Below are positions 7,304 through 13,939 of a stretch of DNA of 15,502 nucleotides, piece by piece. A program made the position numbers and the translations under genes. The stretch is from contig JAUWHT010000063.1 in assembly GCA_030605745.1 (NCBI GenBank), forward strand, positions 1-15,502, given 5' to 3'. The notes beneath the pieces were generated by a model. The model was not told where the DNA came from. It saw only the letters and a program-made list of their open reading frames with translations, and did not search any database. The stretch is from Pirellulales bacterium (lineage in GTDB: Bacteria; Planctomycetota; Planctomycetia; Pirellulales; Thermoguttaceae). Position 1 is the first letter of the stretch; each line of letters begins with the position of its first letter.

Positions 7304-7392
7304 CATAAAGCCGCGACCGGTGGTCGCGACCAGCGATCCGAAAAAATCGTGTGACTATCGTCCGTGGCGCGACCAACGGTCGCGGCTTTATG
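7304..7392. repeat. Long-palindrome element A3 (89 bp) between batD and batE
   Basis: Perfect 16-bp terminal inverted repeats, CATAAAGCCGCGACCG (7304-7319) and its reverse complement (7377-7392), continue after one mismatch into TGGTCGCG/CGCGACCA (7321-7328/7368-7375), giving 24 of 25 paired positions. Each arm can also fold alone (CGCGACC-GGT-GGTCGCG and CGCGACC-AAC-GGTCGCG), the same two-hairpin design as A1 and A2. It begins directly after the batD TGA and ends on an ATG (7390-7392) in frame with batE. Confidence 0.88.
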
Positions 7393-7425
7393 AGTAACAG
7401 GCCGAAGAGAATTCATGGATTTACA

Positions 7426-8214
7426 ATGCAGAAATATCAAGCCAAGACTCCGGGCACCATGTTTGTGATTCTTGCCGTCCCGCTGCTGATCGTGCCGGGC
7501 TGCGGCCGAAGTGTGGATCTGGAACTCTCACAGAAGTTCCAGGCGGCGCAAAAGGCGTTCGATGAGGCCTCCAGCCCGGAGGACTTTCTGAAGGTCGCCG
7601 CCATGTATCGAGAGATCCGCGATATCGACGGCGTCTCCGGTGCCGTGCTGTACAACCAGGGCAACGCGTTGATGCGGGCCGGCTGCCCCGGCCGGGCAAT
7701 CGCCGCCTATCGCCAGGCCAAGCGGTATCGACCCAACGATCCGTACCTGGAGGCCAACCTCCGCTACGCCCTGGCCGCCGAGGACCCTGCGGCCGGGCGG
7801 CGGCCCGTCGTCGAGTACCTGCTGTTCTGGCAGGATTGGCTCAGCTATCCGGCAAAGTTCTACCTGGCCGACGCTGCCGCTGCCGCGACCTTCATTTTGG
7901 GCCTGCTGGCGCTGTTTGTGGGCCGTCGTGTGTTCGGACGGCTGGCGATTGCCGGCATCGTGCTGACGGCCCTGCTTATGCTTTCGGCCGGTTATGATTG
8001 GTATCGATTCGATCACATCGTTCACGGTGTAATTGTCCAGGACGAGGTAATCGCGCGGAAGGGAAACTCCACCGGCTACGAACCGGCCTTTACGGAACCG
8101 ATCGGCGAGGGCACCGAGTTCCGCGTCCTTAAGCGCCGCGGCAAATGGCTGCTGATCCGCCTGGCCGGCAACCAAGAAGGCTGGATCGAGAAAAACACGG
8201 CCGAGATCTATTGA
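7426..8214 (+). CDS. batE: BatE: TPR/SH3-type lipoprotein of the bat operon
   Basis: A 262-aa protein. Residues 1-26 form a lipoprotein-type signal (MFVILAVPLLIVPGC, Cys26). Next come TPR-like helices with the typical YNQGNALMRAGCPGRAIAAY (about 72-91) and two membrane helices (about 145-165 and 170-188). A C-terminal SH3-like domain ends GKWLLIRLAGNQEGWIEKNT. This order is that of BatE. The open frame extends upstream to ATG 7390 and GTG 7351, but both lie in element A3, so ATG 7426 is chosen because it starts the normal signal peptide. The Shine-Dalgarno is weak (AGAGA about 15 nt upstream), and the element may have displaced the native leader. It is the last gene of the operon. The next gene converges from the other strand after 39 nt. 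Confidence 0.85.
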   Translation: MQKYQAKTPGTMFVILAVPLLIVPGCGRSVDLELSQKFQAAQKAFDEASSPEDFLKVAAMYREIRDIDGVSGAVLYNQGNALMRAGCPGRAIAAYRQAKRYRPNDPYLEANLRYALAAEDPAAGRRPVVEYLLFWQDWLSYPAKFYLADAAAAATFILGLLALFVGRRVFGRLAIAGIVLTALLMLSAGYDWYRFDHIVHGVIVQDEVIARKGNSTGYEPAFTEPIGEGTEFRVLKRRGKWLLIRLAGNQEGWIEKNTAEIY

Positions 8215-8253
8215 AGACGTAATCCCAAATCTGAAATCTGCTCATACTACCGC

Positions 8254-9771
8254 TTACTGCTGTTTGTCTTCGTGTAGATCGACGATGTCCTGAAGGATGA
8301 AATCCTCCGGGAACGGCTCGTCGCGCAGCTCGAGAATCTTTCGGTAGCGATTGACGATGTCCACCAGATCGGAGCCGAAGGTTTCGTCGGGGACGAGTTC
8401 GGGGAACTTGTCGAGCACCTTGCGCCATGCATTAAGTCCTTCGTCGTAGTACCTCAGGGCGTTGGGCAGGTCGCCGTCAGCGAAGGCATGGTCGCCCTGG
8501 TAGATCAGCTTGCGTGCGGCGAGGGTTTCTTGGGTCTGTTCCACTTGGGCGCGGAGCCGCCAGGACTCGAAGTTAACGATCTGGCGATAGCGGCGGATGA
8601 TATTGGCAACTCGTTCGGCCTCGACCGCTTCCTTGGCCAGCTTCAGCGCCTGCTTGCGCCGGGGGCGCTTGATCCGTGCGGCAACCTCTTCGTGGGTTAC
8701 TTCGAGCAGTTCCTTGGCCTTCGCGGCGAGTTCGTGTTGCTCGGTGGTTCGCTCGCCCGGTGTCGTATCGACGGCCTGGCGCAGTTGGTCGGTCAGTTCG
8801 GCGCGTTTCTCCTGGTGAATCCGCTCGCGAAGTCCCGGCTCGATCGCATCGAGCTTCTCGACCAGTTTCCTGGCCTTTTCCTCGTACATTTCCCGATCGT
8901 TCAGCCGGATGCTAATGCCGTAGGAAGTGGGAATGTTGATCGAGCCGTACTGGTCCCACTCTCTGGCGGCGTCTTTCCATGCCCGTTGGGCCCTCTCGCC
9001 GAAGATGCCGTCTTTTTCCAGGGCTTCGGCGTAGTTCATCTGGCACATGGGCACGTCGGAGCGGAAGATCAACGGGCTCATGCCTTTCATCGATGCGCCT
9101 TTCTCGTCGACCTGTTGCACGGCCTCTTGAAACCACTGTTTACCGACCAGCCAGTTGTCGCGATTGGCCAGTTCGCGGGGACCGTGGAAATCGTCATCCT
9201 GCTTGAACAGCTTGCGGAATTGCTTGCTCTCGTCGGCCCGGCCGATCTTCTGGGCGATGAACCAGCCGACGTCCCAGAACAGCCGCGGCTCACGCTGGTT
9301 GTACTTAATGCCTCTCTTAAGGAAATTGATGCCCTTGATTACCCAGCGGTAGCGCTGGTGGAAGTCGTCGAACTCGGCCGAGACGTTGTAGGCCAGGTTC
9401 CACGCCTGGAAGCGCCACACGGAGATGAAGTTCGGCTGCACTCGGGTGATCTGCTCGAGTGTGGCGGAGAGGTTGGTCCAGTCTTTTTTCATCTTGTAGC
9501 GATTGGCCTTTTCCCACAGGATATTGGCCGCCACGCCGCGCATCCCCAGGGTGGCCAGCTTGATCGTCTCGCTGGTCGGATCGATCTGGCCGAGCTGCGC
9601 CTGGCTGAGCCCGTTTTGGGCGCGGAGCCGGGCCAGCTTTCCACCCGGGCTGCCCTTGGCTGTTTCGGTGTCGCGGGTGGCCGGGCGCCCCAACACACTC
9701 AGCAGACCCAACAGCACGGCGATAGCCACCAAGTAGATGATCTTCCGCTGAAACGAGCTTCGCGGATTCAT
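8254..9771 (-). CDS. TPR-like membrane-anchored protein of the ABC operon
   Basis: A 505-aa protein with one N-terminal membrane helix (about 11-28) and no cleavable signal, so most of it should face outside the cytoplasm. The region LATLGMRGVAANILWEKANR to FWDVGWFIAQKIGRADE (about 70-180) is rich in Trp and Tyr in helical repeats. A further TPR-like pair sits near 430-465 (GDHAFADGDLPNALRYYDEG). I recognise this as a conserved planctomycete companion of an ABC-2 permease, but no biochemical role is known to me. The start ATG (9771-9769) overlaps the permease stop as ATGA, and GAGG lies 7 nt upstream, so it is translationally coupled. The ATG is preferred over an extension up to 9948, which runs through permease codons. 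The role in transporter assembly or cargo handling is inference from coupling. Confidence 0.72.
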   Translation of the reverse strand: MNPRSSFQRKIIYLVAIAVLLGLLSVLGRPATRDTETAKGSPGGKLARLRAQNGLSQAQLGQIDPTSETIKLATLGMRGVAANILWEKANRYKMKKDWTNLSATLEQITRVQPNFISVWRFQAWNLAYNVSAEFDDFHQRYRWVIKGINFLKRGIKYNQREPRLFWDVGWFIAQKIGRADESKQFRKLFKQDDDFHGPRELANRDNWLVGKQWFQEAVQQVDEKGASMKGMSPLIFRSDVPMCQMNYAEALEKDGIFGERAQRAWKDAAREWDQYGSINIPTSYGISIRLNDREMYEEKARKLVEKLDAIEPGLRERIHQEKRAELTDQLRQAVDTTPGERTTEQHELAAKAKELLEVTHEEVAARIKRPRRKQALKLAKEAVEAERVANIIRRYRQIVNFESWRLRAQVEQTQETLAARKLIYQGDHAFADGDLPNALRYYDEGLNAWRKVLDKFPELVPDETFGSDLVDIVNRYRKILELRDEPFPEDFILQDIVDLHEDKQQ

Positions 9772-11570
9772 TTGGCCACCTCGCGCATCTTGAGAAAGAA
9801 GTAAGCGGCCACAAACACCGGCAGCAGGAACGCCAGTACGCGGAAAGCGCACTGTAGCATCAACACCGGCGAAATGTCGAAACCGTAGGCCACGTAGTCG
9901 GCAAAGCTGAAACTTCCGAAGTCCGGCAGCACTGCCGCCGCCGCCCACAGGCCGTAACCCATTACCACGTCGAGCATCTGTGCCACGGTCGTTCTCAAGC
10001 CCGGCTCCATCTCGGAGACCAGATTCTGCTGGGTAACCAGCCGGATGAAGGCCTCGAAGGGTCCCCCACCGATCACTTCGCCGGTGGCCAGTCGGGCCAT
10101 GAACTGGCTGAACAGCCCGCCCAGCAGCGCCCCCAGCGTGGCCATCACGGCCACCGGACCGCTCAGAAACGTGCTAAACAGCACGCCGATACCGATCACC
10201 AGCACCATCTGGAACCAGATTCCCAGGTAGCCCTTGGCGAAATTCACCTTGAAGGAGGCATCGTGCGCGCGGAGGTAAAGGTCCGGCTGCGCGGCCCCAA
10301 AATACTGTGCCCGCGGCAGGCAACGCAGCCAGATCTCCACCCGTCCGTCGGCTACCAGGTCCCTGAACAGGTCCAGCGTGCGGCCGTCGGCGGTCTGCAA
10401 CTTGCGAGGAATGAATTGCAGATCGGTGGCGAAGTCTTTGGCGGTGAAGATCTTGGCCTCGACCATCTCGCCGGTCTTCGGGTTGCGCACAGCCAAGCTT
10501 CCCAGGATACCTGGAATGTCCTCCGGATCGGAGGTATCGCCCTTGTAGGTGCGGAAGACCTCGATGGTCAGTTCCAGGGGCAACCCGTCGGGGAATTTAG
10601 CTTCAGTGACCCCGTCGAAGGTCCAGACGGCCGCCGCCAGGGACCCCCCTTCGATATAGCTGCGATAGGTCCACTCGTCGCCAACGTTGACGCCTTTCTC
10701 GGCGTCTTTTCCGGTGCGGTCCTTGAAGTGGAGCTTGCCGTAGACGGGCACGCGGGCGACGAGCAAGCCCTTTGGGGGGCCGAGTTGATAGATGGACCTC
10801 TCGCCTGATTTCTTGATGGTCAACTCGTGCCAGTGTCCCTGTTCCATTTTCACCCGGCCGCCCCCTGCCACGTCGATGATCACCTCGTGCCGGTGCTGGT
10901 GGACACGGCTGGTACGGCCGCTGAGCTGATCGCCGGCGGACTGCTCAGCCGGCTGCAGATCAGCCCCGGTCAGCGTGTGCGTGTGCGAGAGCCCCCGTAC
11001 CACGAACACGTAGCTCACCAGACCCATGATCACCAGTAGGAAAGTCCCCATCGCGGTAAACCCCAGGATCCGCCCCAGCACGATCTCGCTGGGGCGAACC
11101 GGCTTAGTGACCACGGTATGAAGGGTCTTGTTCTTGATATCTCCGGGCAGGCTCAGTGAGCTTAGGAACAACGCCAACAGCAACACCAGGTAGCTGGTCG
11201 CCGTGAGCACGAAGCTGAGGTACAGCCGGGCCGGCTGGTTGCTGCCGGGGTCGAGGAACCATCCGGCAAACAGCAGAATCAGCACGAACACGGCAAAAAC
11301 CACGACCACCCGGCGGCGAATCGACTCCTTGACGGCCAGCCAACTCAGCGCCCAAACCCGCCGGGGCGAGATCAGCACCAGGTCTGCCGCCCCGCCAGCC
11401 AACGTCCGGCCGGTCATCCGCAGTGCCGCCACCGGACCGCTGCGAAGTGCAGCCACCAGCCAGCCGACCAGCACCGCCGCAAACGCCGCCCCACCAACCA
11501 CCGCCAGCCAATACAACAGGCCCCACGGAAGCCAGATCGAAAGCGGCAGGATTTCAGTCTCGATGACCAT
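9768..11570 (-). CDS. ABC-2 type permease with large extracytoplasmic domain
   Basis: A 600-aa membrane protein. Helices lie near 15-42, 88-106, 118-142 and 168-192. A polar extracytoplasmic domain of about 250 residues follows (195-445), then several C-terminal helices (about 455-515, 535-560, 570-595). The segment LPGDIKNKTLHTVVTKPVRP after helix 3 is the typical ABC-2 coupling loop. With the ATPase upstream in the same operon it forms an exporter or membrane-remodelling transporter of unknown substrate. The extracytoplasmic domain opens with a histidine cluster (His196, 198, 224, 226, 228, 246, 248). No Shine-Dalgarno is visible before ATG 11570, possibly because the four-helix-bundle cassette separates the gene from its former leader; without the cassette the gap to the ATPase stop would be 42 nt. 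Confidence 0.82.
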   Translation of the reverse strand: MVIETEILPLSIWLPWGLLYWLAVVGGAAFAAVLVGWLVAALRSGPVAALRMTGRTLAGGAADLVLISPRRVWALSWLAVKESIRRRVVVVFAVFVLILLFAGWFLDPGSNQPARLYLSFVLTATSYLVLLLALFLSSLSLPGDIKNKTLHTVVTKPVRPSEIVLGRILGFTAMGTFLLVIMGLVSYVFVVRGLSHTHTLTGADLQPAEQSAGDQLSGRTSRVHQHRHEVIIDVAGGGRVKMEQGHWHELTIKKSGERSIYQLGPPKGLLVARVPVYGKLHFKDRTGKDAEKGVNVGDEWTYRSYIEGGSLAAAVWTFDGVTEAKFPDGLPLELTIEVFRTYKGDTSDPEDIPGILGSLAVRNPKTGEMVEAKIFTAKDFATDLQFIPRKLQTADGRTLDLFRDLVADGRVEIWLRCLPRAQYFGAAQPDLYLRAHDASFKVNFAKGYLGIWFQMVLVIGIGVLFSTFLSGPVAVMATLGALLGGLFSQFMARLATGEVIGGGPFEAFIRLVTQQNLVSEMEPGLRTTVAQMLDVVMGYGLWAAAAVLPDFGSFSFADYVAYGFDISPVLMLQCAFRVLAFLLPVFVAAYFFLKMREVAK

Positions 11571-11582
11571 GGTTAGGGGACG

Positions 11583-11614
11583 GAATATCGAATATCGAAC
11601 AAGGAATGTCGAAG
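11583..11614 (+). repeat. Left terminal inverted repeat of the four-helix-bundle cassette
   Basis: Reads inward as GAATATC-GAATATC-GAACAAGGAAT-GTCGAAG. It differs from the right end at repeat positions 5, 12, 26 and 27. It lies 12 nt upstream of the permease start codon, so it sits in that gene's leader. Confidence 0.75.
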
Positions 11615-11645
11615 GGCGAACGATTCTATCCTCAACGGTGATTCT

Positions 11646-12041
11646 CTACTTATTCTTCTCAGTCGTCTTGACGCTTGCCACGAAAATGGAGATCAGTTCG
11701 TTACACTCACTAATAATCGGCGCCAGCTTCTCTTGTGGTTCGATCAAGGGTTTCCGCTGAATCATCAGCAGCCAAACATGGGTCTCCCGCAGTTCTTTGA
11801 GCGAGATCTTCATCTTGTGGAGGAAATCCTTGCGGGATTCAGCACTCCGAGCTTCACCATAATTGGGTGCGGGAGAGGTCCCCGAACGTGACAACTGACC
11901 GCCGATATGATTGCCGATGCGACTATTTGGCAGGGCCTCAACAACATTCATTACCCGTACCGCAAAGTCGATCAATCGATCTTGCAGATCGAAGTCCTGG
12001 GGGCCTTTCTCGTTCACACTTCGTAATTCCTTGTTCGACAT
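11646..12041 (-). CDS. Four-helix-bundle protein (S23/23S rRNA intervening-sequence protein family)
   Basis: A 131-aa protein with the family signature in full: QLSRSGTSPAPNYGEARSAE, then KDFLHKMKISLKELRETHVW. This is characteristic of the S23/IVP family (TIGR02436), to which the Avd accessory protein of diversity-generating retroelements is related. Length is near the family norm of about 115-130. Family members are small helical bundles, often oligomeric and basic, with suspected nucleic-acid binding; their function outside retroelements is largely unknown. The start codon ATG (12041-12039) lies inside the right inverted repeat, which encodes MSNKELR, and no Shine-Dalgarno precedes it. It sits between an ABC ATPase gene and its permease gene, where it has no obvious transport role. 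No reverse transcriptase is present in the window. Confidence 0.85.
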   Translation of the reverse strand: MSNKELRSVNEKGPQDFDLQDRLIDFAVRVMNVVEALPNSRIGNHIGGQLSRSGTSPAPNYGEARSAESRKDFLHKMKISLKELRETHVWLLMIQRKPLIEPQEKLAPIISECNELISIFVASVKTTEKNK

Positions 12042-12050
12042 TCGACATTC
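12019..12050 (-). repeat. Right terminal inverted repeat, containing the start codon of the enclosed gene
   Basis: On the minus strand it reads GAATGTC-GAATGTC-GAACAAGGAAT-TACGAAG. The G at repeat position 12, an A in the left copy, creates the ATG used by the four-helix-bundle gene. Confidence 0.75.
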
Positions 12051-12080
12051 AGGAAAGGAACGCCGAACATATTTGCCGCC

Positions 12081-12989
12081 TCATCCTCGGTTTACCTGTG
12101 CCCCTGGTCCCTCGCCCCGCACCCGGCGTCCGGGATGGGCCTCGCTCTCGCGGATGATCCTCAGGAACAGGTCTTCGAGCGTGGTCGTGGGGTTGCCCAT
12201 CGAGAGGAGTTTGCCGTCGTGACGTTCAATCACTTGTTTGATCTCCTCCTGGGCCTGATGGTTCAGTCCACTGGCCCGGATCTCGGTCACATCGCGGATT
12301 TTCAGCAGACTGTCGACCCGGCCCAGTTCCTTCAACTCGCCCTGGTGAAGGATGCCGATCCTGTCGCAGACGTCCTGCACGTCGGCCAGCAGGTGGCTGC
12401 ACATCAGTATGGTTTTGCCCTCGTCGCGGAGCCTCAAGATCAGGTCCTTCATCTCGCGGGTGCCGATGGGGTCCAGGCCGGTGGTGGGCTCGTCGAGCAG
12501 GATCAGTTCGGGGTCGTTGATCAGTGCCTGGGCCAGGCCGATCCGCCGGACCATGCCCTTGGAGTATTCCTTCAACTGCCGCCGTCGGGCCCAACCCAGC
12601 CCCATCAGCTCGATCAACTCGAAGGTCCGTTGCCGGCGGACCGCTTTGGGCATGTTGAACAGCCGGCCGTAGAAGTCGAGCGTCTCCTCGGCGTTGAGGA
12701 ACCGGTAGAGGTACGACTCCTCGGGCAGGTAGCCGATCCGCTCGTTCTTGCGGACGTCGCTGGCGTCGCGGCCGAAGATCAGCGACTGCCCGCTGGTGGG
12801 AAACAGCAACCCCAGCAATAGCTTGACAGTAGTGGTCTTGCCCGACCCGTTGGGCCCCAACAACCCGAAAATCTCGCCCTGTCGGACCTCCAGGTCCAGG
12901 GCCTTCAGTGCCCGGACCTTCTGCCGGCCCCAGAAATCCCGGTAGACCTTGGTCAGATTCCGGGTTTCAACCACGATGTCTGACTTCAT
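12081..12989 (-). CDS. ABC transporter ATP-binding protein (ABC-2 exporter type)
   Basis: A 302-aa nucleotide-binding subunit. Visible motifs in order are Walker A GPNGSGKT (about 45-52), a Q-loop-region segment with GYLPEES, the signature-like YSKGMVRRIGLAQAL, Walker B LILLDEP followed by the D-loop TTGLDP, and the H-loop motif CSH. The domain is followed by a short C-terminal extension (about 225-302) usual for exporters of the CcmA/drug-export type. It hydrolyses ATP to drive the permease encoded downstream. The start ATG 12989 has GAGG 6 nt upstream. It is the first gene of its operon and diverges from the PSP1 gene across about 180 nt. The signature has YSKGM instead of the canonical LSGGQ, which is common in this subgroup. 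The transported substrate cannot be told from sequence. Confidence 0.9.
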   Translation of the reverse strand: MKSDIVVETRNLTKVYRDFWGRQKVRALKALDLEVRQGEIFGLLGPNGSGKTTTVKLLLGLLFPTSGQSLIFGRDASDVRKNERIGYLPEESYLYRFLNAEETLDFYGRLFNMPKAVRRQRTFELIELMGLGWARRRQLKEYSKGMVRRIGLAQALINDPELILLDEPTTGLDPIGTREMKDLILRLRDEGKTILMCSHLLADVQDVCDRIGILHQGELKELGRVDSLLKIRDVTEIRASGLNHQAQEEIKQVIERHDGKLLSMGNPTTTLEDLFLRIIRESEAHPGRRVRGEGPGAQVNRG

Positions 12990-13170
12990 GGATTGCCTCG
13001 TTGATTGTGTCCTACGCTGCTAGCACCGTTGATGTTCAACCACTGGCAAGGGAGGGCAAAACATCGACTATAAGGCGAGGTTTGTGATGTTTCAAGACAT
13101 CACACCGCAACCGGCTCACCGTTTCTTCAGATCACTTCTCGCAACGTGGTCCGGCGGGTACACTGGTAGA
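12990..13170. other. Divergent intergenic region between the ABC operon and the PSP1 gene
   Basis: This 181-nt stretch should hold promoters for both directions, but I find no convincing -35/-10 pair on either strand. The clearest structure is the dyad at 13083-13104. Confidence 0.5.
13083..13104. promoter_or_regulatory. Perfect 8-bp dyad, possible operator or leader hairpin
   Basis: TGTGATGT (13083-13090) and ACATCACA (13097-13104) are perfect inverted copies separated by TTCAAG. It lies 66 nt upstream of the chosen PSP1-gene start in the divergent region. It could be a protein-binding site or a 5' UTR hairpin. No regulator is encoded nearby. Confidence 0.4.
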
Positions 13171-13893
13171 ATGACAAGTTATGTTGTCCGATACGGCAAG
13201 ATGCGGCTTCTGGGCATTTTTACGGCCAACGGCGACCACCAGTACCGCCGGGGGATGAGAGTCATCACCCAAACCGACCGGGGTCTGGAGGCCGGCGAAG
13301 TACTGGGCGTGGGCAGCGAAGAGATGCTGGCCCAACTGAGAGAACCGGCTGAGGGCCAAATCCTCCGGGAGATCACCCCCGAAGACGCTCGCGAAATCGA
13401 CCGGATCAACCTCCAGGCCAAGAAAGAACTCGACGTCTGCCAACAGTATGTCCATAAATTCGGATTGCAGATGCAGCCGGTCGACGTCGAACACATATTC
13501 GGCGGAGAGCGGATCATGGTCTACTACCTGGCCGACGCCCGGGTCGATTTCCGCGAACTGGTCAGGACACTGGCCGGCGAGTTCCAAACGCGGATCGAAA
13601 TGCGCCAGATCGGCGTCCGCGACGAAGCCAAGCTGCTGGCCGATTACGGCGACTGCGGAAGACCGATCTGCTGCAACAACCATCTGGTCCAAATGCCGCC
13701 GGTGTCCATGAGAATGGCCAAGTTGCAGAAGGCTACGCTTGATCCGACGAAGATATCCGGGCGGTGTGGGCGGTTGAAGTGCTGCCTGCGATACGAGTAC
13801 GAGTCCTACGAACGCACCCAGCAGGAACTCCCGCCGCCGGGCTCTCAAGTTGTCACGCCCGCACCAAACGCGCCGGGCAAGCCCGGCGGCTAA
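13171..13893 (+). CDS. PSP1 / RicT (YaaT)-like protein
   Basis: A 240-aa protein of the PSP1 C-terminal-domain family. The N-terminus YVVRYGKMRLLGIF is the usual start region. The core has MVYYLADARVDFRELVRTLA, and two cysteine clusters are the hallmark: CGRPICC (with DYGDCGR) and CGRLKCCLRYE, joined by PPVSMRMAKLQ and TKISGRCGR. In Bacillus subtilis the homologous RicT binds iron-sulfur clusters with RicA and RicF and affects RNA maturation; RicA and RicF are not seen here, so the role is by analogy only. The open frame extends to GTG 13084, but the family starts near ATG 13171, so the shorter form is chosen; Shine-Dalgarno support is weak. The last residues (about NAPGKPGG) and the stop TAA are encoded by a palindromic repeat, so the native C-terminus was probably replaced. 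Confidence 0.82.
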   Translation: MTSYVVRYGKMRLLGIFTANGDHQYRRGMRVITQTDRGLEAGEVLGVGSEEMLAQLREPAEGQILREITPEDAREIDRINLQAKKELDVCQQYVHKFGLQMQPVDVEHIFGGERIMVYYLADARVDFRELVRTLAGEFQTRIEMRQIGVRDEAKLLADYGDCGRPICCNNHLVQMPPVSMRMAKLQKATLDPTKISGRCGRLKCCLRYEYESYERTQQELPPPGSQVVTPAPNAPGKPGG

Positions 13894-13895
13894 AC
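13871..13895. repeat. Half-copy of the A-type element (A4) supplying the PSP1-gene stop codon
   Basis: The hairpin CGCCGGGC-AA-GCCCGGCG (13871-13888) is followed by GGCTAAAC (13888-13895), the same 8-nt end as element A1. The TAA stop of the PSP1-like gene (13891-13893) lies inside it. A left outer stem (GTTTAGCC) is not found upstream, so this copy is partial or diverged. Confidence 0.7.
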
Positions 13896-13905
13896 GTCGG
13901 ATTTC

Positions 13906-13939
13906 AATCCCAAATCCCAAATCCCAAATCCCAAATCCA
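13906..13939. repeat. Tandem heptamer AATCCCA, four units plus a partial fifth
   Basis: Four perfect AATCCCA units (13906-13933) are followed by AATCCA, whose last A is the first base of the ATG start of the next gene. The array occupies the place of a ribosome binding site. A related, degenerate AATCCCAAATCTGAAATCTG occurs at 8221-8240. Confidence 0.85.

Larger units (their letters stand above)
11583..12050 (-). mobile_element. Putative 468-bp mobile cassette with terminal inverted repeats and a four-helix-bundle gene
   Basis: Its two 32-bp ends (11583-11614 and 12019-12050) are inverted repeats with 28 of 32 positions identical. Each contains two GAATRTC units followed by GAACAAGGAAT. It encloses one gene and no transposase. 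It interrupts an ABC operon in the same orientation as the operon. I see no target-site duplication. Mobility is inferred, not shown. Confidence 0.62.

Noticed and set aside
8215..8253. Bidirectional terminator between the converging operons
   Set aside because: The 39-nt gap contains no stem-loop with a T-run; only a degenerate AATCCCA-type repeat is visible.
8488..9804. 438-codon plus-strand frame opposite the TPR-like gene
   Set aside because: It is a mirror of the minus-strand coding frame in GC-rich DNA. The minus frame has a membrane helix, conserved blocks and ATGA coupling; the plus frame has none.
11646..12041. A diversity-generating retroelement, given the Avd-like protein
   Set aside because: No reverse transcriptase, template repeat or variable repeat is visible anywhere in the window.
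11571..12062. Target-site duplication around the four-helix-bundle cassette
   Set aside because: The flanks (TTAGGGGACG on the left, AGGAAAGGAA on the right) show no convincing direct repeat.
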